Positions 1 through 9,549 of a stretch of 64,000 nt of DNA are shown in pieces. The stretch's first letter is position 1, and each line of letters opens with the position of its first letter. The notes beneath the pieces were generated by a model. It saw only the letters and a program-made list of their open reading frames with translations. It ran no database searches and was not told the DNA's origin. Source of the DNA: Janthinobacterium agaricidamnosum (GTDB taxonomy: Bacteria > Pseudomonadota > Gammaproteobacteria > Burkholderiales > Burkholderiaceae_D); contig NZ_CP033019.1 of NCBI RefSeq assembly GCF_003667705.1, positions 1-64,000 on the forward strand, in the 5' to 3' direction. The position numbers were made by a program, and so were the translations under genes.

Positions 1-270
1 GTTGGCGCTGGTGAAGCTGATGGAAGAGCTGTCCGAACCCGTGACGGACAGGTTGGCCAGGAAGGCTTGCGCGGTTGAACCGAAGGTCGCGTTGGGCGTG
101 AACGTGAACGTATCGGTGAAGTCGCCGAGCGGGCTGGGAACGGCGCTGAAGCCGCTGGTCCACAGATTGCCCGTGGTATTGACGAGGTTGACTGTGTAGG
201 CGGTGGCGCTGGCGCTGCCAATGGAAGCAGCGCTCAGGACTGCCGCTGCGATGAGTGATTTTAATTTCAT
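1..270 (-). CDS. Secreted FxDxF-type (PEP-CTERM family) protein, N-terminal part
   Basis: Ninety codons read from an ATG at 270 down to the window edge, with no stop, so the gene continues to the left of the window. Residues 1-22 are a classic Sec signal peptide (MKLKSLIAAAVLSAASIGSA, cut near SASA). After it comes the segment GDFTDTFTF, the N-terminal signature of the FxDxF family of PEP-CTERM proteins, which are secreted beta-rich proteins sorted by exosortase. The PEP-CTERM anchor itself would lie outside the window, so membership rests on the N-terminus only. A GGGGAT ribosome site sits just upstream. The opposite-strand reading frame over this stretch is a shadow. Confidence 0.7.
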   Translation of the reverse strand, partial: MKLKSLIAAAVLSAASIGSASATAYTVNLVNTTGNLWTSGFSAVPSPLGDFTDTFTFTPNATFGSTAQAFLANLSVTGSDSSSISFTSAN

Positions 271-323
271 ATTGATCCCCGCGAAAAAACGATTAAGTTT
301 CAAAAAAACCGTACCGCGTTGAT

Positions 324-352
324 AAATTATCGCCGAGACTAGTCATTGTCAA
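324..352 (-). promoter_or_regulatory. Sigma-70 promoter for the PEP-CTERM-like gene
   Basis: On the minus strand a perfect TTGACA (352-347) is followed after 15 bases by GATAAT (331-326); TAATTT at 17 bases is an alternative. It lies about 50 bases upstream of the start codon at 270 in an A+T-rich stretch. Confidence 0.5.
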
Positions 353-506
353 TTAGTTATTTTGATATCATTATGCAAACTCAAATAGCTTATTTCTAAC
401 ACACGGGCATGGGGCTCGCTCAGTTGCAATACTGGACATATAATTGTCAGTGTTGCACTGAAAATTAATCGCGGATGATGTGATTTAAAAATCGTTACAC
501 AAGGAA
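353..506. other. A+T-rich intergenic region
   Basis: This is the only markedly A+T-rich stretch of the first 10 kb, lying between the promoter at 324-352 and the stop codon of the histidine kinase. I see no convincing coding sequence and no clear terminator hairpin for the kinase operon. Confidence 0.5.
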
Positions 507-1836
507 CTAATTTCTGTCGAGTAAGGGAAGAATCAAGGTCACCGCCAGGCCTCCGTCCTCGCGGTTGGCCAGGGTGATGCGCCGCCATGGGCTTCGGCGA
601 TTTTCGCGCGCCAGGGCCAGGCCCGTCCCGTGCCGCTGCGCTTGGTGGAATAAAACGGCACCAGCGCGTTTTCCAGCACGGCGCCGCTCATGCCCGGCCC
701 GCGGTCGCTCACTTCGATGCGCAGCTGCCCTTGCGCCTGGCTGACGTGCAGGCCGATATGCTGGAGCTTGGAGCCGGACTCCAGCGCATTCTTGAGCAGG
801 TTCAGCAGCGCCTGCTGCATTTGCGCCGCATCGAACACGGCAGCCTGCGCGGGAGGCGGACCGTCCAGCGTGAAGGCCGCTTGCGAGGCCAGGCTGTCGA
901 GGAAGGGTTGCCATTCGCACGGTGCCAGTCGCGGTGCGGGCAGCTTGGCAAAGCGCGCGTAGCCGAGGATGAAGGTTTCCAGATGGCGCGTGCGCTCCTC
1001 GATGGTGGCGAGGATTTGCGGCAGGCGCTCCGTGTGGCCACGGCGCACCAGCTCGGCGCCGGAATGGGCCAGCGAGGCCAGCGGCGCCAGCGAGTTGTTG
1101 AGCTCATGGCTGATGACGCGGATGACCTTTTTCCAGGTTTGCACTTCCTGGCGCCGCAGCTCCAGCGTCAGCTGGCGCAGCAGCAGCAGTTCGTGCTTGC
1201 GCCCGTTCAGGCTGAAGCTGCGCCGCGCCAGGTGATACACCTCTTCCTGCTCCCCTTCGCCGCTGGTAAACAAGCCGTCGTTGCGGCGCGCCAGCGCTTC
1301 GGCCAGGGCCGGCGCCGCCTGCTGCACGATGTCGGCCAGATGATGCCTTCGAGCCGGCGTCCGTGGTGCAGCAGCTGGCGCGCGGCCAGGTTGGCGTAGA
1401 CGATGGCGCTGCCCTCGGCCACCAGCAGCATGGCCACCGGCGTGTTTTGCACCATGGTGTCGAGCAGCAGTTCGCGCTGCACCAGGTCCAGGCGCTGCTT
1501 GCGCAGCACGTCGCCCAGCGCATTGTGGGCCGCCACCAGATCGGCCAGTTCATCGTTCTGCGGCCAGCGCAGGCTGAAGCCGAAGTCGCCGTCCTGGTAG
1601 CTGGCGACTGTGCCGCTCAAGGCGCGAAACAGCGACAGCATCGCCTGCAGTTGCGCGCGGATGGTAATGACGGCCACCGGCAGCACGCACAGCAGGGTAC
1701 CGGCCAGCACCAGCAGCGGCTGGCCTGGCAAAAAATGCGCGAGCAGCAGGGCGATGACGATGCCCAGCACCAGCAAGGTGACGATCAGCGCCGTCCAGCG
1801 CGTGAGCAGGGAAAGACGCATGGGGCGGTCTGCCAT
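507..1836 (-). pseudogene. Sensor histidine kinase, frameshifted as given
   Basis: Membrane sensor kinase partner of the adjacent sigma-54-type regulator. Translation starts at ATG 1836, which overlaps the regulator stop (TGATG), implying coupling. The N-terminus has two membrane segments (about residues 10-55) with no large periplasmic domain between them, then a PAS-like stretch. The H-box reads VISHELNNSLAPL, the N-box LLNLLKNALES, the G1 box SDRGPGMSG, and the protein ends VTLILPLLDRN at 507. The reading frame breaks near 1340 and about three times within 585-630, across the G2 box (SGTG...). All motifs survive immediately beyond each break, so the ancestral protein is clear. These are either sequence errors or recent damage. 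Last gene of the exporter operon. Confidence 0.75.
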
Positions 1837-3140
1837 CAGCCGCGCGCGATGCCCAGGCGTTCCATGCGCCGGTACAGGGCCTGGCGCGACAGTCCCAGTT
1901 CCTGCGCCGCCTGCGCCACCCGCCGTGTGCGCGCGCGCGGTGACGCTGTCGCGGTCCGGTTCCGCCGCGCCGGCATCCTGCGGCGCGCGCGCGGCGATGT
2001 GGCACCGGCCAGCGGCAAGCCCGTTTCCAGCGCGCCGATCACCGGGCCGGCCGTCAGCAGGCTGGCGCGCTGCATGACGTTTTTCAGTTCGCGCACATTG
2101 CCCGGCAGCCGTGGGCCAGCAAACTAGCCTGCCGTCCAGCGTTTTTTCGCTAAAAATGTCCAGCGGACGCTGGGCCAGCGGCGGCAGGCGCAGTTCGATC
2201 ACGTTCAGGCGGTAGAACAGGTCTTCGCGAAACGTGCCGGCCTTGATCATCGCCGGCAGGTCGGCGTTGCTGGCGCTGATGACGCACTTTCACCTGCCGC
2301 TCGCGTTCGAGCCGAGGCGTTCGAAGCGTCCCGTTTCGAGCACGCGCAGCAGTTTCATTTGTCCGGCCAGCGGCAGGTTGCCGATCTCGTCGAGGAACAA
2401 GCCGCCGTCGGCCGCGTCGAACTTGCCGTCGCGCGCGCGCGTGATGCCGGTATAGGCGCCGGCCTCGCGCCGAACAGTTCCGCCTCGATCAGCTCCACGG
2501 GAACGGCGCCGCAATTGAGCACGACGAAGGGGCCGCCGGCGACCTGGGAATTGGCTTGCACGATGGCGGCGATGCGTTCCTTGCCGCTGCCGTTCGGCCC
2601 CGAAATGAGCACGGGCACGTCGGCGCGCGCCACCTGGCACGCCAGGTGCACGACTCTTTCGGTGGGGTCTTGCCATACCATGCCGCGCAAGTCGAAGTCG
2701 TGTTCCAGAGCGTGGCGCTGGCGCTGCTCGGCCAGCACGCGCTGGCGCAGCGCGCGGTTGGCCTGTCCCAGTTCCAGCAGGTTCTGCACGCTGGCGATCA
2801 GGCGCCGGTCATCCCAGGGCTTGGCCAGGTAGTCGGCCGCGCCGGACTTGATCAGGTCGACGGCCGCGTCGAGCTGGGTCCATGCCGTCAGCAGGATCAC
2901 GGGCAGGTCGGGGTAGCGCGCGCGGATGGCGTGGAACAGCGCGCTGCCTTCCTCGCCCGACGTGGTGTCGGCCGTGAAGTTCATGTCCTGCACCACCAGG
3001 TCGATGGCGTGGCGCTCGAGCAGGTGCAAGCCTTCCTCGGGCGAGGCGGCGCGCACGGCGTCGATCTCGTGCAGGGAAAACAGCACGTCGAGCGCGATGG
3101 CCACGGCGGCATTGTCGTCAATAATCAGTACGGTAGGCAT
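1836..3140 (-). pseudogene. Sigma-54-dependent response regulator (NtrC family), frameshifted as given
   Basis: Phosphorylation-controlled activator of sigma-54 promoters. The receiver domain covers residues 1-120 with Asp52 as probable phosphoacceptor and a Lys in the LAKPWDD loop. An AAA+ domain follows: Walker A is the variant GPNGSGKE, then the GAFTGA-equivalent loop ([12 protein letters not shown]), Walker B (GGLFLDEIG) and a sensor region. A Fis-type HTH ends the protein (VAQAAQELGLSRQALYRRMERLG). The frame breaks near 2470, 2290 and 2105-2165. Between RPLDI and the VRELKNV motif only about 20 codons are present, where family members have about 40, so roughly 60 bases seem missing in addition to single-base shifts. 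Start ATG 3140 lies 28 bases after the upstream permease. Likely target: this exporter operon. Confidence 0.75.
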
Positions 3141-3168
3141 GCGCGCAGCATATCACTCAGGTGCCGGC

Positions 3169-4403
3169 TCAGGTACTGCGGGTGGCGGTGGCCGGCGAAA
3201 TGCTGGCCGCGCGCCATGCCGGGCCGTACACGGCGCCCAGGCCCAGCAGCCAGAACACGAGCGCGCCGGCCAGCAGGTAGCCGGGCGGCAGGCGCGCCAT
3301 TTCCAGCTGGCTTACCAGCAGCTGGTTCAAGCCCAGGGCCAGCAGCACGCCGCACGCCACGCCGGCGCTGGTGATCATGAAATTCTCCGTCAGGAAGTAG
3401 CGCAGGATGTCGACGCGGCGGGCGCCCAATGCGCGCCGCACGCCGATCTGCTTCCTGCGCTGCGTCACCCACAGGCTGGCGATGCCGACGATGCCGCTGG
3501 CCGTCACCAGCAGCAGCAGGGTCGACACGGCGATCAGCATCCAGGACAAGCCCTGGTCGGCCCGGTAGCGTGACGTGCGGTGCTTTTCCAGTGTATCGGT
3601 GCGTACCAGCAGGCGCTCGCTGGTGGCGCTGCGGATGGCTTGCTCGGCCTCCTTCATCAGGCGGTCGCGCTGGCCAGGCTCGGCCCGCACGGCGTACAGC
3701 AGCGAGTCGCGCGAACCCGTCAGGCGCGCCGGCAGATCAGCGAATGCTCGCCATGCGCGCTGACCTGGCCGACCTGTGTCTGCAACCGCTCCACCACGCC
3801 GATCACGCGCATTTCGTCGTCATCGTCGCCGGTGCCGTTGAACAGGGTCTTGCCGACAAAGCTGCTTTCGCCAGGCCAGATCTTTTGCGCTGCGGCGAGC
3901 GTCACGATGACCACCTTGGGAAAGGTCTCATCGACTTTTTCATCGATTTCCAGCACCTCGTCGGGATGGAAATCACGGCCTTCCACCAGCTTGAGTCCGT
4001 ATGTCTTGACCAGCGAGTCAGGCGTGAAATACATCGACGTGGTGGCGCTGGCCGTGGGCTGTCCACGCTTGATGGAGACATTGGTGCTGCTGCCGGAACG
4101 CGACAGCACGGCCTGCGAGGTCTGCGCCACGGAGAGCACCGGGCAGGCTGCGCAGCAAGGCAGCCTGGCGTTTCTGGTCGGCCAGCTGGCGCTGGTGGCT
4201 GCCTTTGTCCATGCTTTGGATGTTGACATAAAAGATGTCGTTTTCAGCGGCCACGCCGGTGGGGCGGGCGGCGATCGCCTGGCGCAGGTTAACGATATGC
4301 AGGGCGTTGGCCAGGATGGCCAGGCTGATGGCGACCTGCACGGCGACGAGTACGGCACCGGTTTTGCTGCGCATCAGTGCCGACAGGATGGGCGGATTTC
4401 CAT
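3169..4403 (-). pseudogene. ABC transporter permease, MacB/FtsX type (second copy), frameshifted
   Basis: Inner-membrane permease with the MacB layout: one N-terminal membrane helix, a large periplasmic domain (MacB_PCD), then three C-terminal helices carrying the FtsX signature (QRRKQIGVRRALGARRVDIL). It starts at ATG 4403 with an AGG ribosome site, 28 bases after the first permease. A base appears missing near 4390, right after the first few codons, and further breaks occur near 4140 and 3720. The C-terminus ends at the stop at 3169. Together with the ATPase at 5758-6474 and the adaptor at 6508-7775 it would form a tripartite exporter for a peptide, lipid or drug; the substrate cannot be told from sequence. 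Confidence 0.75.
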
Positions 4404-4431
4404 GTTGAACCTCATTGCGGTACGGTGAATG

Positions 4432-5748
4432 TCATTGGGATTTGAGCTGTATCGCCGGCGTCACCTGGCAGGCGCGCCAGGTGGGCAGCAACCCCGCCAG
4501 CAGGGCGGCCAGCACGGAGACGGCAAACGTCAGCAGCAGCATCGGGATATCCATGTGCGCCACGGTGCCCAGTTCCTTCGATTGCGAACGCACGACGGCC
4601 AGCGCTGCATACGCCAGCAGCAGGCCCAGCACGCCGCCGGCCAGGCCGATGACGCCCGTCTCGATCAGGAACTGGCGAAAGATGTCGCGCCGCGTGGCGC
4701 CCAGCGCACGGCGGATCCCCACTTCACTGGCGCGCACGGAAAACTTCGCCAGCAGCAGGCCGATGGTATTGACCAGGCACAGCAGCAGAAAGCCAAAGGC
4801 CAGCCAGGCCGCCAGCTTGTTGTCGTTGTCGACCACGTTCAGGAACACCATCCATTCCTTGACGTTGTACAGCGCGTTGGGCGCGTGGCGCGGCATGCGG
4901 CCCAGCTTGCGCTGCTCGGCAGCATAGCTGTCGAGATATGCCTGCAGCTCGCCACGCTGGCCCGCGTTTTCCATCTCGAACCAGAACTGCAGCCAGGTAC
5001 AGTCCGACGCCAGGGTGCCCTGGAAGCCGGGGCCGCGTTCGACGCCGCTGCAGGCCATGCCGCCGTCATGCCGCGTTTCATGGCGGATGGCGCTGGCAAA
5101 CGGAATGAAGAATTCATCTTCCGTGCCAAAGGCGCCCTTGCTGCCGATGATGCGGTGTATGCGCGGCACGGGATCCCAGTGATCGAGCACGCCGCTGACC
5201 AGATAGGACTGTCCCAGTACCGTCACGCGCCGGCCCACGGGATTGACCGTACCCAGCAGTCTTTCCGCCAGCGAGCGGCTCAGCACGATGATGTCGGCGC
5301 CTGGCGTCATCGGTTTCGCTCCATGGCTGGCCATACAGGAAGGGGACTTCGAACATGGCGAAGAAATCGCGCGTGGGCGCCAGGCCCTGGGCCTGGAAGG
5401 CGCCGATATCCGTGCGTGCTGGCTCGACCGGGCCGGCCACGCCGTACATGACGGTGCGGCGCACGCCCATGTTGCTGGCCATGAAATTCTTCGCGTCGGT
5501 GTAAGCCAGCTGCGACTGGCCGAAGCTGGGCTTGGCGCCCGGCACATAACTTTTCAAGGGGACGACGTCGATCATCGGCACGAACAGGCGGTCGCTCTTG
5601 TGCGGCAGCGGGTCGCCCGACATGGCATGCAGGATGGTGACGGTCGACACGCTGGCGGCCACGCCGACGGCCAGGGCACCATCAGCGCGGTCAGGGCGCG
5701 GTTGCGGCGCAGGCTGCGCAGGCCCAGCGTGAAATAGTAGCGGAACAT
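4432..5748 (-). pseudogene. ABC transporter permease, MacB/FtsX type (first copy), frameshifted
   Basis: Paralogue of the permease at 3169-4403. It begins MFRYYFTLGLRSLRRNRAL, with the first membrane helix, a MacB_PCD periplasmic domain containing several cysteines and aromatic residues, and a C-terminal FtsX domain (VGIRRALGATRRDIF, then LLPTWRACQVTP). The start at 5748 is fixed by a strong TAAGGAGAG site that overlaps the stop codon of the ATPase. One base seems missing near 5677 and one extra or missing near 5315; the remainder is open. Two separate permeases plus a separate ATPase differ from true MacB, where ATPase and permease are fused. Confidence 0.78.
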
Positions 5749-5757
5749 GGTCTCTCC

Positions 5758-6474
5758 TTACGCGGTCGCGGCGTGCTGCGGCCTGGCCGACAGCGAGGCG
5801 CCGTGCTGCACCAGGTCCGACACCTGGCCGTCGATGATGTGCACGTTGCGCTGGCTGCGCAGCGCCAGTTCCGGATCGTGCGTGACCATCAGGATGGTGG
5901 TGCCTTGCGCGTTGATGTCTTCCAGCAGCTCCATCACGCCGCGCGCCATCTGCGTGTCCAGGTTGCCCGTCGGTTCATCGGCCAGCAGCAGCTTGGGCGA
6001 CCCGGCCAGCGCGCGCGCGATCGCCACGCGCTGCTGCTGGCCGCCCGACAGTTCGGCTGGATAGTTTTCATGCGCGACGCCAGGCCCACCTTGGCCAGCG
6101 CGTCCTCGATGCGCTCCTTGCGCTCGGCGCGGTTGAAGCCCCGGTAGCGCAGCGGCACGTCGACATTGTCGAACAGCGACAGGTCGGGAATCAGATTAAA
6201 ACCCTGGAAGATGAAGCCCAGCTTTTCATTGCGCAGGCGCGAACGGGCATTGTCGTCCATGCCCCTGACGTTGACGCCGTCAAGGATGTATTCGCCGTCG
6301 GTGAATTCCTCGAGCAGGCCGGCGATGTTCAGAAAGCTCGTCTTGCCCGAGCCGGACGGCCCTGTGACGGTGACGAATTCACCTTGTTGTACGTGGATGT
6401 CGAAAGCCGCGCAGGGCGTGGGTTTCGATCATGTGGGTGCGGTAGACTTTGCTCAGGTTGTGCATGCGCAGCAT
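5758..6474 (-). pseudogene. ABC transporter ATP-binding protein (LolD/MacB type), frameshifted
   Basis: Cytoplasmic ATPase of the exporter. Visible are Walker A (GPSGSGKTS), the Q-loop ([13 protein letters not shown]), the signature ([15 protein letters not shown]), Walker B ([12 protein letters not shown]) and the H-loop (MVTHDPELA). Start ATG 6474 has an AGAGG site. Frame breaks near 6405 (between LRG and FDIHVQQ) and near 6068 (before YPAELSGG) interrupt it. The stop at 5758 overlaps the ribosome site of the downstream permease, so the genes are translated as a tight unit. Confidence 0.8.
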
Positions 6475-6507
6475 GGCGGGGCCTCTGTGGGGTGAGATGA
6501 GTGAGAT

Positions 6508-7775
6508 TCAGTTGAGCGAGACGCGTGCCGCGTTCTCGAAGTTTTCCGTGCCGGCGACGACCACCTTGTCGCCCAGCTTCAAGCCGTCGAGGATTTCCAC
6601 GGCCGCCACGCTGGTTGCGCCCAGTTTGATCGGCGTGCGCATCGCCACGCCGTCGCGCACGACGTAGGCGAAACGGCCGCCTTCGGCTTCGACGAAGGAG
6701 CCGCGCGCCAGCATCAGCACATCCGGTTTTTCATCGATCAGCAGGCGCGCCGCCACGCGCTGGTTCTGGCGCAGGCCGGCCGGCTGCGCGCCGTCGAAAC
6801 GCACGCGCGCCAGCACCTGGTTTTTCACCACTTCGGGCGACAGCGCCGACAGCTTGCCGGTCGCCCGGACGACGCCCGTTTCGATCTCGGCGCGCATGCC
6901 CAGGCCCATGTCGGCCACATAGGTTTCCGGCACTTCGAGTTCGACTTCCAGCTGCGACAGGTCGACCAGCGTCATCAGCGCGGTATTGGCTTGCACCACG
7001 CTGCGGTTGCCACCGACAGGGTGCCGATGAAGCCGTTGACGGGCGCGCGCACGGTCAGCTCGTCGACCCTGCGCTGGGCGTTGTCGCGGACGAGGCGCTG
7101 GCGTTCCAGTTCGTTGACCTTGGTCTTCAGCGCCAGGGTCACGTCTTCGCTTTCCAGGCCCGCCGCCTGCGACGCGTGCTTGCTGCGGATATCGGCGGAA
7201 TTCAAGGCATCCTTCGCCTTCTGGTAATCGATCTTGGCGATGATGCCCACCTGCGCCACGCTCTCATAGCGTTCGAGCGTGCGCTGCGCGGACAGGCGCT
7301 CGATCTCGGCCGTGTCGGCTTCACGGCGCGCCAGCAGTTTCTGCTTCTTGGCCAGGATCTGCTGGCGCGCCACTTCCGCCTCCAGCTGCTGCACGCTCGA
7401 CTGTTCGCGCTTGAGGGCGTCGGACAGGTCAGGCGACTCCAGCACGGCCAGGATGTCGCCCTTTTCACCGTGTCGCCCGCCTTCGCTTTCAGCGTGACGG
7501 TGGCCACCGTGGTCGAATACAGGTGGGGCTGATCGAGGCGACCACGCGGCCCGTGACGGCCGCGTCGCGGATCAGGGTGCCGCGCGTGACGTCGGCGATG
7601 CGCAGGCGGCTGCTGTTGACGGAATGCTCGCTGTTGCGCCAGCCGGCAACGACCGCGACGGCGGCGCGATGACGATGACGGCGCCGGCCAGCAGCAGGGC
7701 GCGTTGCCTGCGGCGCTGGCCCGGCGGGGCGGACAGTACGGCGTCTTGAGAGGAGGTATCGCGGATCATGGTCAT
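6508..7775 (-). pseudogene. HlyD/MacA-like periplasmic adaptor, frameshifted
   Basis: Membrane-fusion protein that would bridge the ABC exporter to an outer-membrane channel. It has an N-terminal membrane anchor (about residues 23-45), a barrel-sandwich half, a long coiled-coil hairpin rich in Gln, Lys and Arg (QQILAKKQKLLARRE region), the second lipoyl half (TVRAPVNGFIG) and the beta-barrel and membrane-proximal domains (GLGMRAEIE, LGATSVAAVEILDGLKLGDKVV). Frame breaks fall near 7665, 7530, 7465 and 7013. Start ATG 7775 is chosen for family-like length; an ATG at 7817 is an upstream alternative. First gene of the minus-strand operon and divergent from the MutS-like gene. Confidence 0.75.
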
Positions 7776-7975
7776 GTCTCGTGAAGGATGACTTTTCCAA
7801 TGCACGATCCATGCCAATAATTAAGTCGTTGATTTGACTGGGAAAATATCGGGCGTCCGGCTGTCCGCCGTGTCCGTGCCGTCCGGCGTGTCCGCAGGCG
7901 CAGGCGGCACTTGATAAATTGGCAATCGCCTGCATCTGCTGTGGCATTCCCTTCATCGACTCCTCCGCAGGCGCC

Positions 7976-9540
7976 ATGCATCCGTTCCTCCAGCAACTTT
8001 TCCCTGCCAGCGCCTTCGCGCCGGCGCTCGATTATCCTTTCGCGCGCAGCGACGTGGCGATGCTGCAGCGGCTGACGGGCGAGGCGCCATCGCTCGATGG
8101 CCAGACCTGGGACGAGCTGCTGCTCGACCAGTATGCGGCGCAGCTGGCGCGCGAGACCGGCATCTTCGCCAGCAGGAGCTGCACCGGCGTCTGAGCGGCG
8201 GCCAGGCCGATCCGGCCTCTGTCGCGCGCGTCCGGCGATTGCTGGACGACCCGGCACAAGTGGCCAGCCTGGAGCGCGTCTGCCTGCCCTTGCGCCAGGC
8301 CGATACAGAGGTGAGCGAGACCCTGTTCGGCGCGGCGCTGGCACCGGCGCCATGGTGGAGCGCCTGGCTATGGCTGGTGCCGCTGGCCCTGTTGCTGGCC
8401 ATCGCCGCTGCCTGGCTGGTGGGCTGGCCGGCGCTGTTTGGCGTGCTGGCCGCCTGTGTCGCGCTGATGGCCGTACAGGTGCGTTTTTACGAAAGCGCCA
8501 AGCTATGGGAGCGCACGCTCGATACCTTGCGCCACCTGCTGAAAACCCGTGCCGCGCTGGCGCGGCTTGATGGACCGGCAGCCTTGCCATGGGCTGCCGG
8601 CGGCGCGCAGGCGGCCAGGCTGACGCGCGCCATCGAGCGCTCGCTGCTGCACTACGTGCCCTTCATCGATATGGTACTGGTCGAATATGGCGACTGGCTC
8701 CTGCTGAAAAACATCAAGCGCTATTTCCGCACGCGCCAGTTGGTGGCGCGGCAGCTGCCCTTTCTGCGCGACAGCTTCACCCAGGTGGCGCAGCTGGAAG
8801 CGGACCTGGCGCTGGCGCGGCACCTGCGCGCGCTTCCCGTGTTTTGCTGGGCGGGCACCGCGGCGCCGCGCTCCCTGGCCTTGCAGGGCATGCGGCATCC
8901 ACTGCTGGCGAACGCCGCGCCGCTGTCGTTCGGCGTGCAGGGCAAGGGGGGCTTCATCTCAGGCCAGAACGGTATCGGCAAGAGCACCTTGCTGCGTTGC
9001 ATAGGCTTGAACCTGGTCTGCGCGCGGGCCTTTGGCTTTTGTCATGCGCACAGCGCCGATGTGCCGCGCCTGGCCGTGTATGCGAGCATGCAGAACGAGG
9101 ACTCGCTCGATGGCGGCGAAAGTCTGTACATCGCCGAATTGCGCCGCGCGCGCGAATTGCTGGCGTTGGCCGAGGAGGGGACGCCGGCGCTGTTCCTGAT
9201 CGACGAGATTTTTCGCGGCACGAACCACCTCGAATCCGTGGCGGCGGCTGCCGCCGTGCTGCATACGCTGGCCGCGCGCCACCTGGTGATCGTCTCGTCG
9301 CACAACCTGGTGCTGGGGCCCTTGCTGGAAGACTGCCTGGCGCCGTGGTGCGTGCGCCGCGACGATGCGGGCGCGCTGCTGCTGGCGCCCGGCGTGCTGC
9401 AGGCCACGAACGGCATCGCCCTGCTGGCGCAGCGCGGTTTTGACGCCGGTATCGCGGACAAGGCCGGGCGCGTCTTCGACTGGCTCAGCACGCACATGGC
9501 GCAACCGGCCGATTGCGGCGGCGTGCTGGATCGGGCCTGA
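7976..9540 (+). pseudogene. Membrane-anchored MutS-like ATPase, one frameshift
   Basis: ATPase related to the C-terminal domain of MutS but without the DNA mismatch-binding and connector domains. A hydrophobic pair of segments lies at about 8350-8485, followed by a helical lever-like region. The MutS domain V has Walker A GQNGIGKST (about 8960-8990), Walker B LFLIDEIFRGTN (about 9190) and the signature residues around NEDSLDGGES. One base is missing near 8172 (the expected AQQELHRRL reads ASRSCTGV then stop). Start ATG 7976; about 200 bases separate it from the divergent adaptor gene. Members of this family sit in the inner membrane and their function is unknown, so mismatch repair should not be assumed. 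Confidence 0.72.
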
Positions 9541-9549
9541 GGGCCGCGC

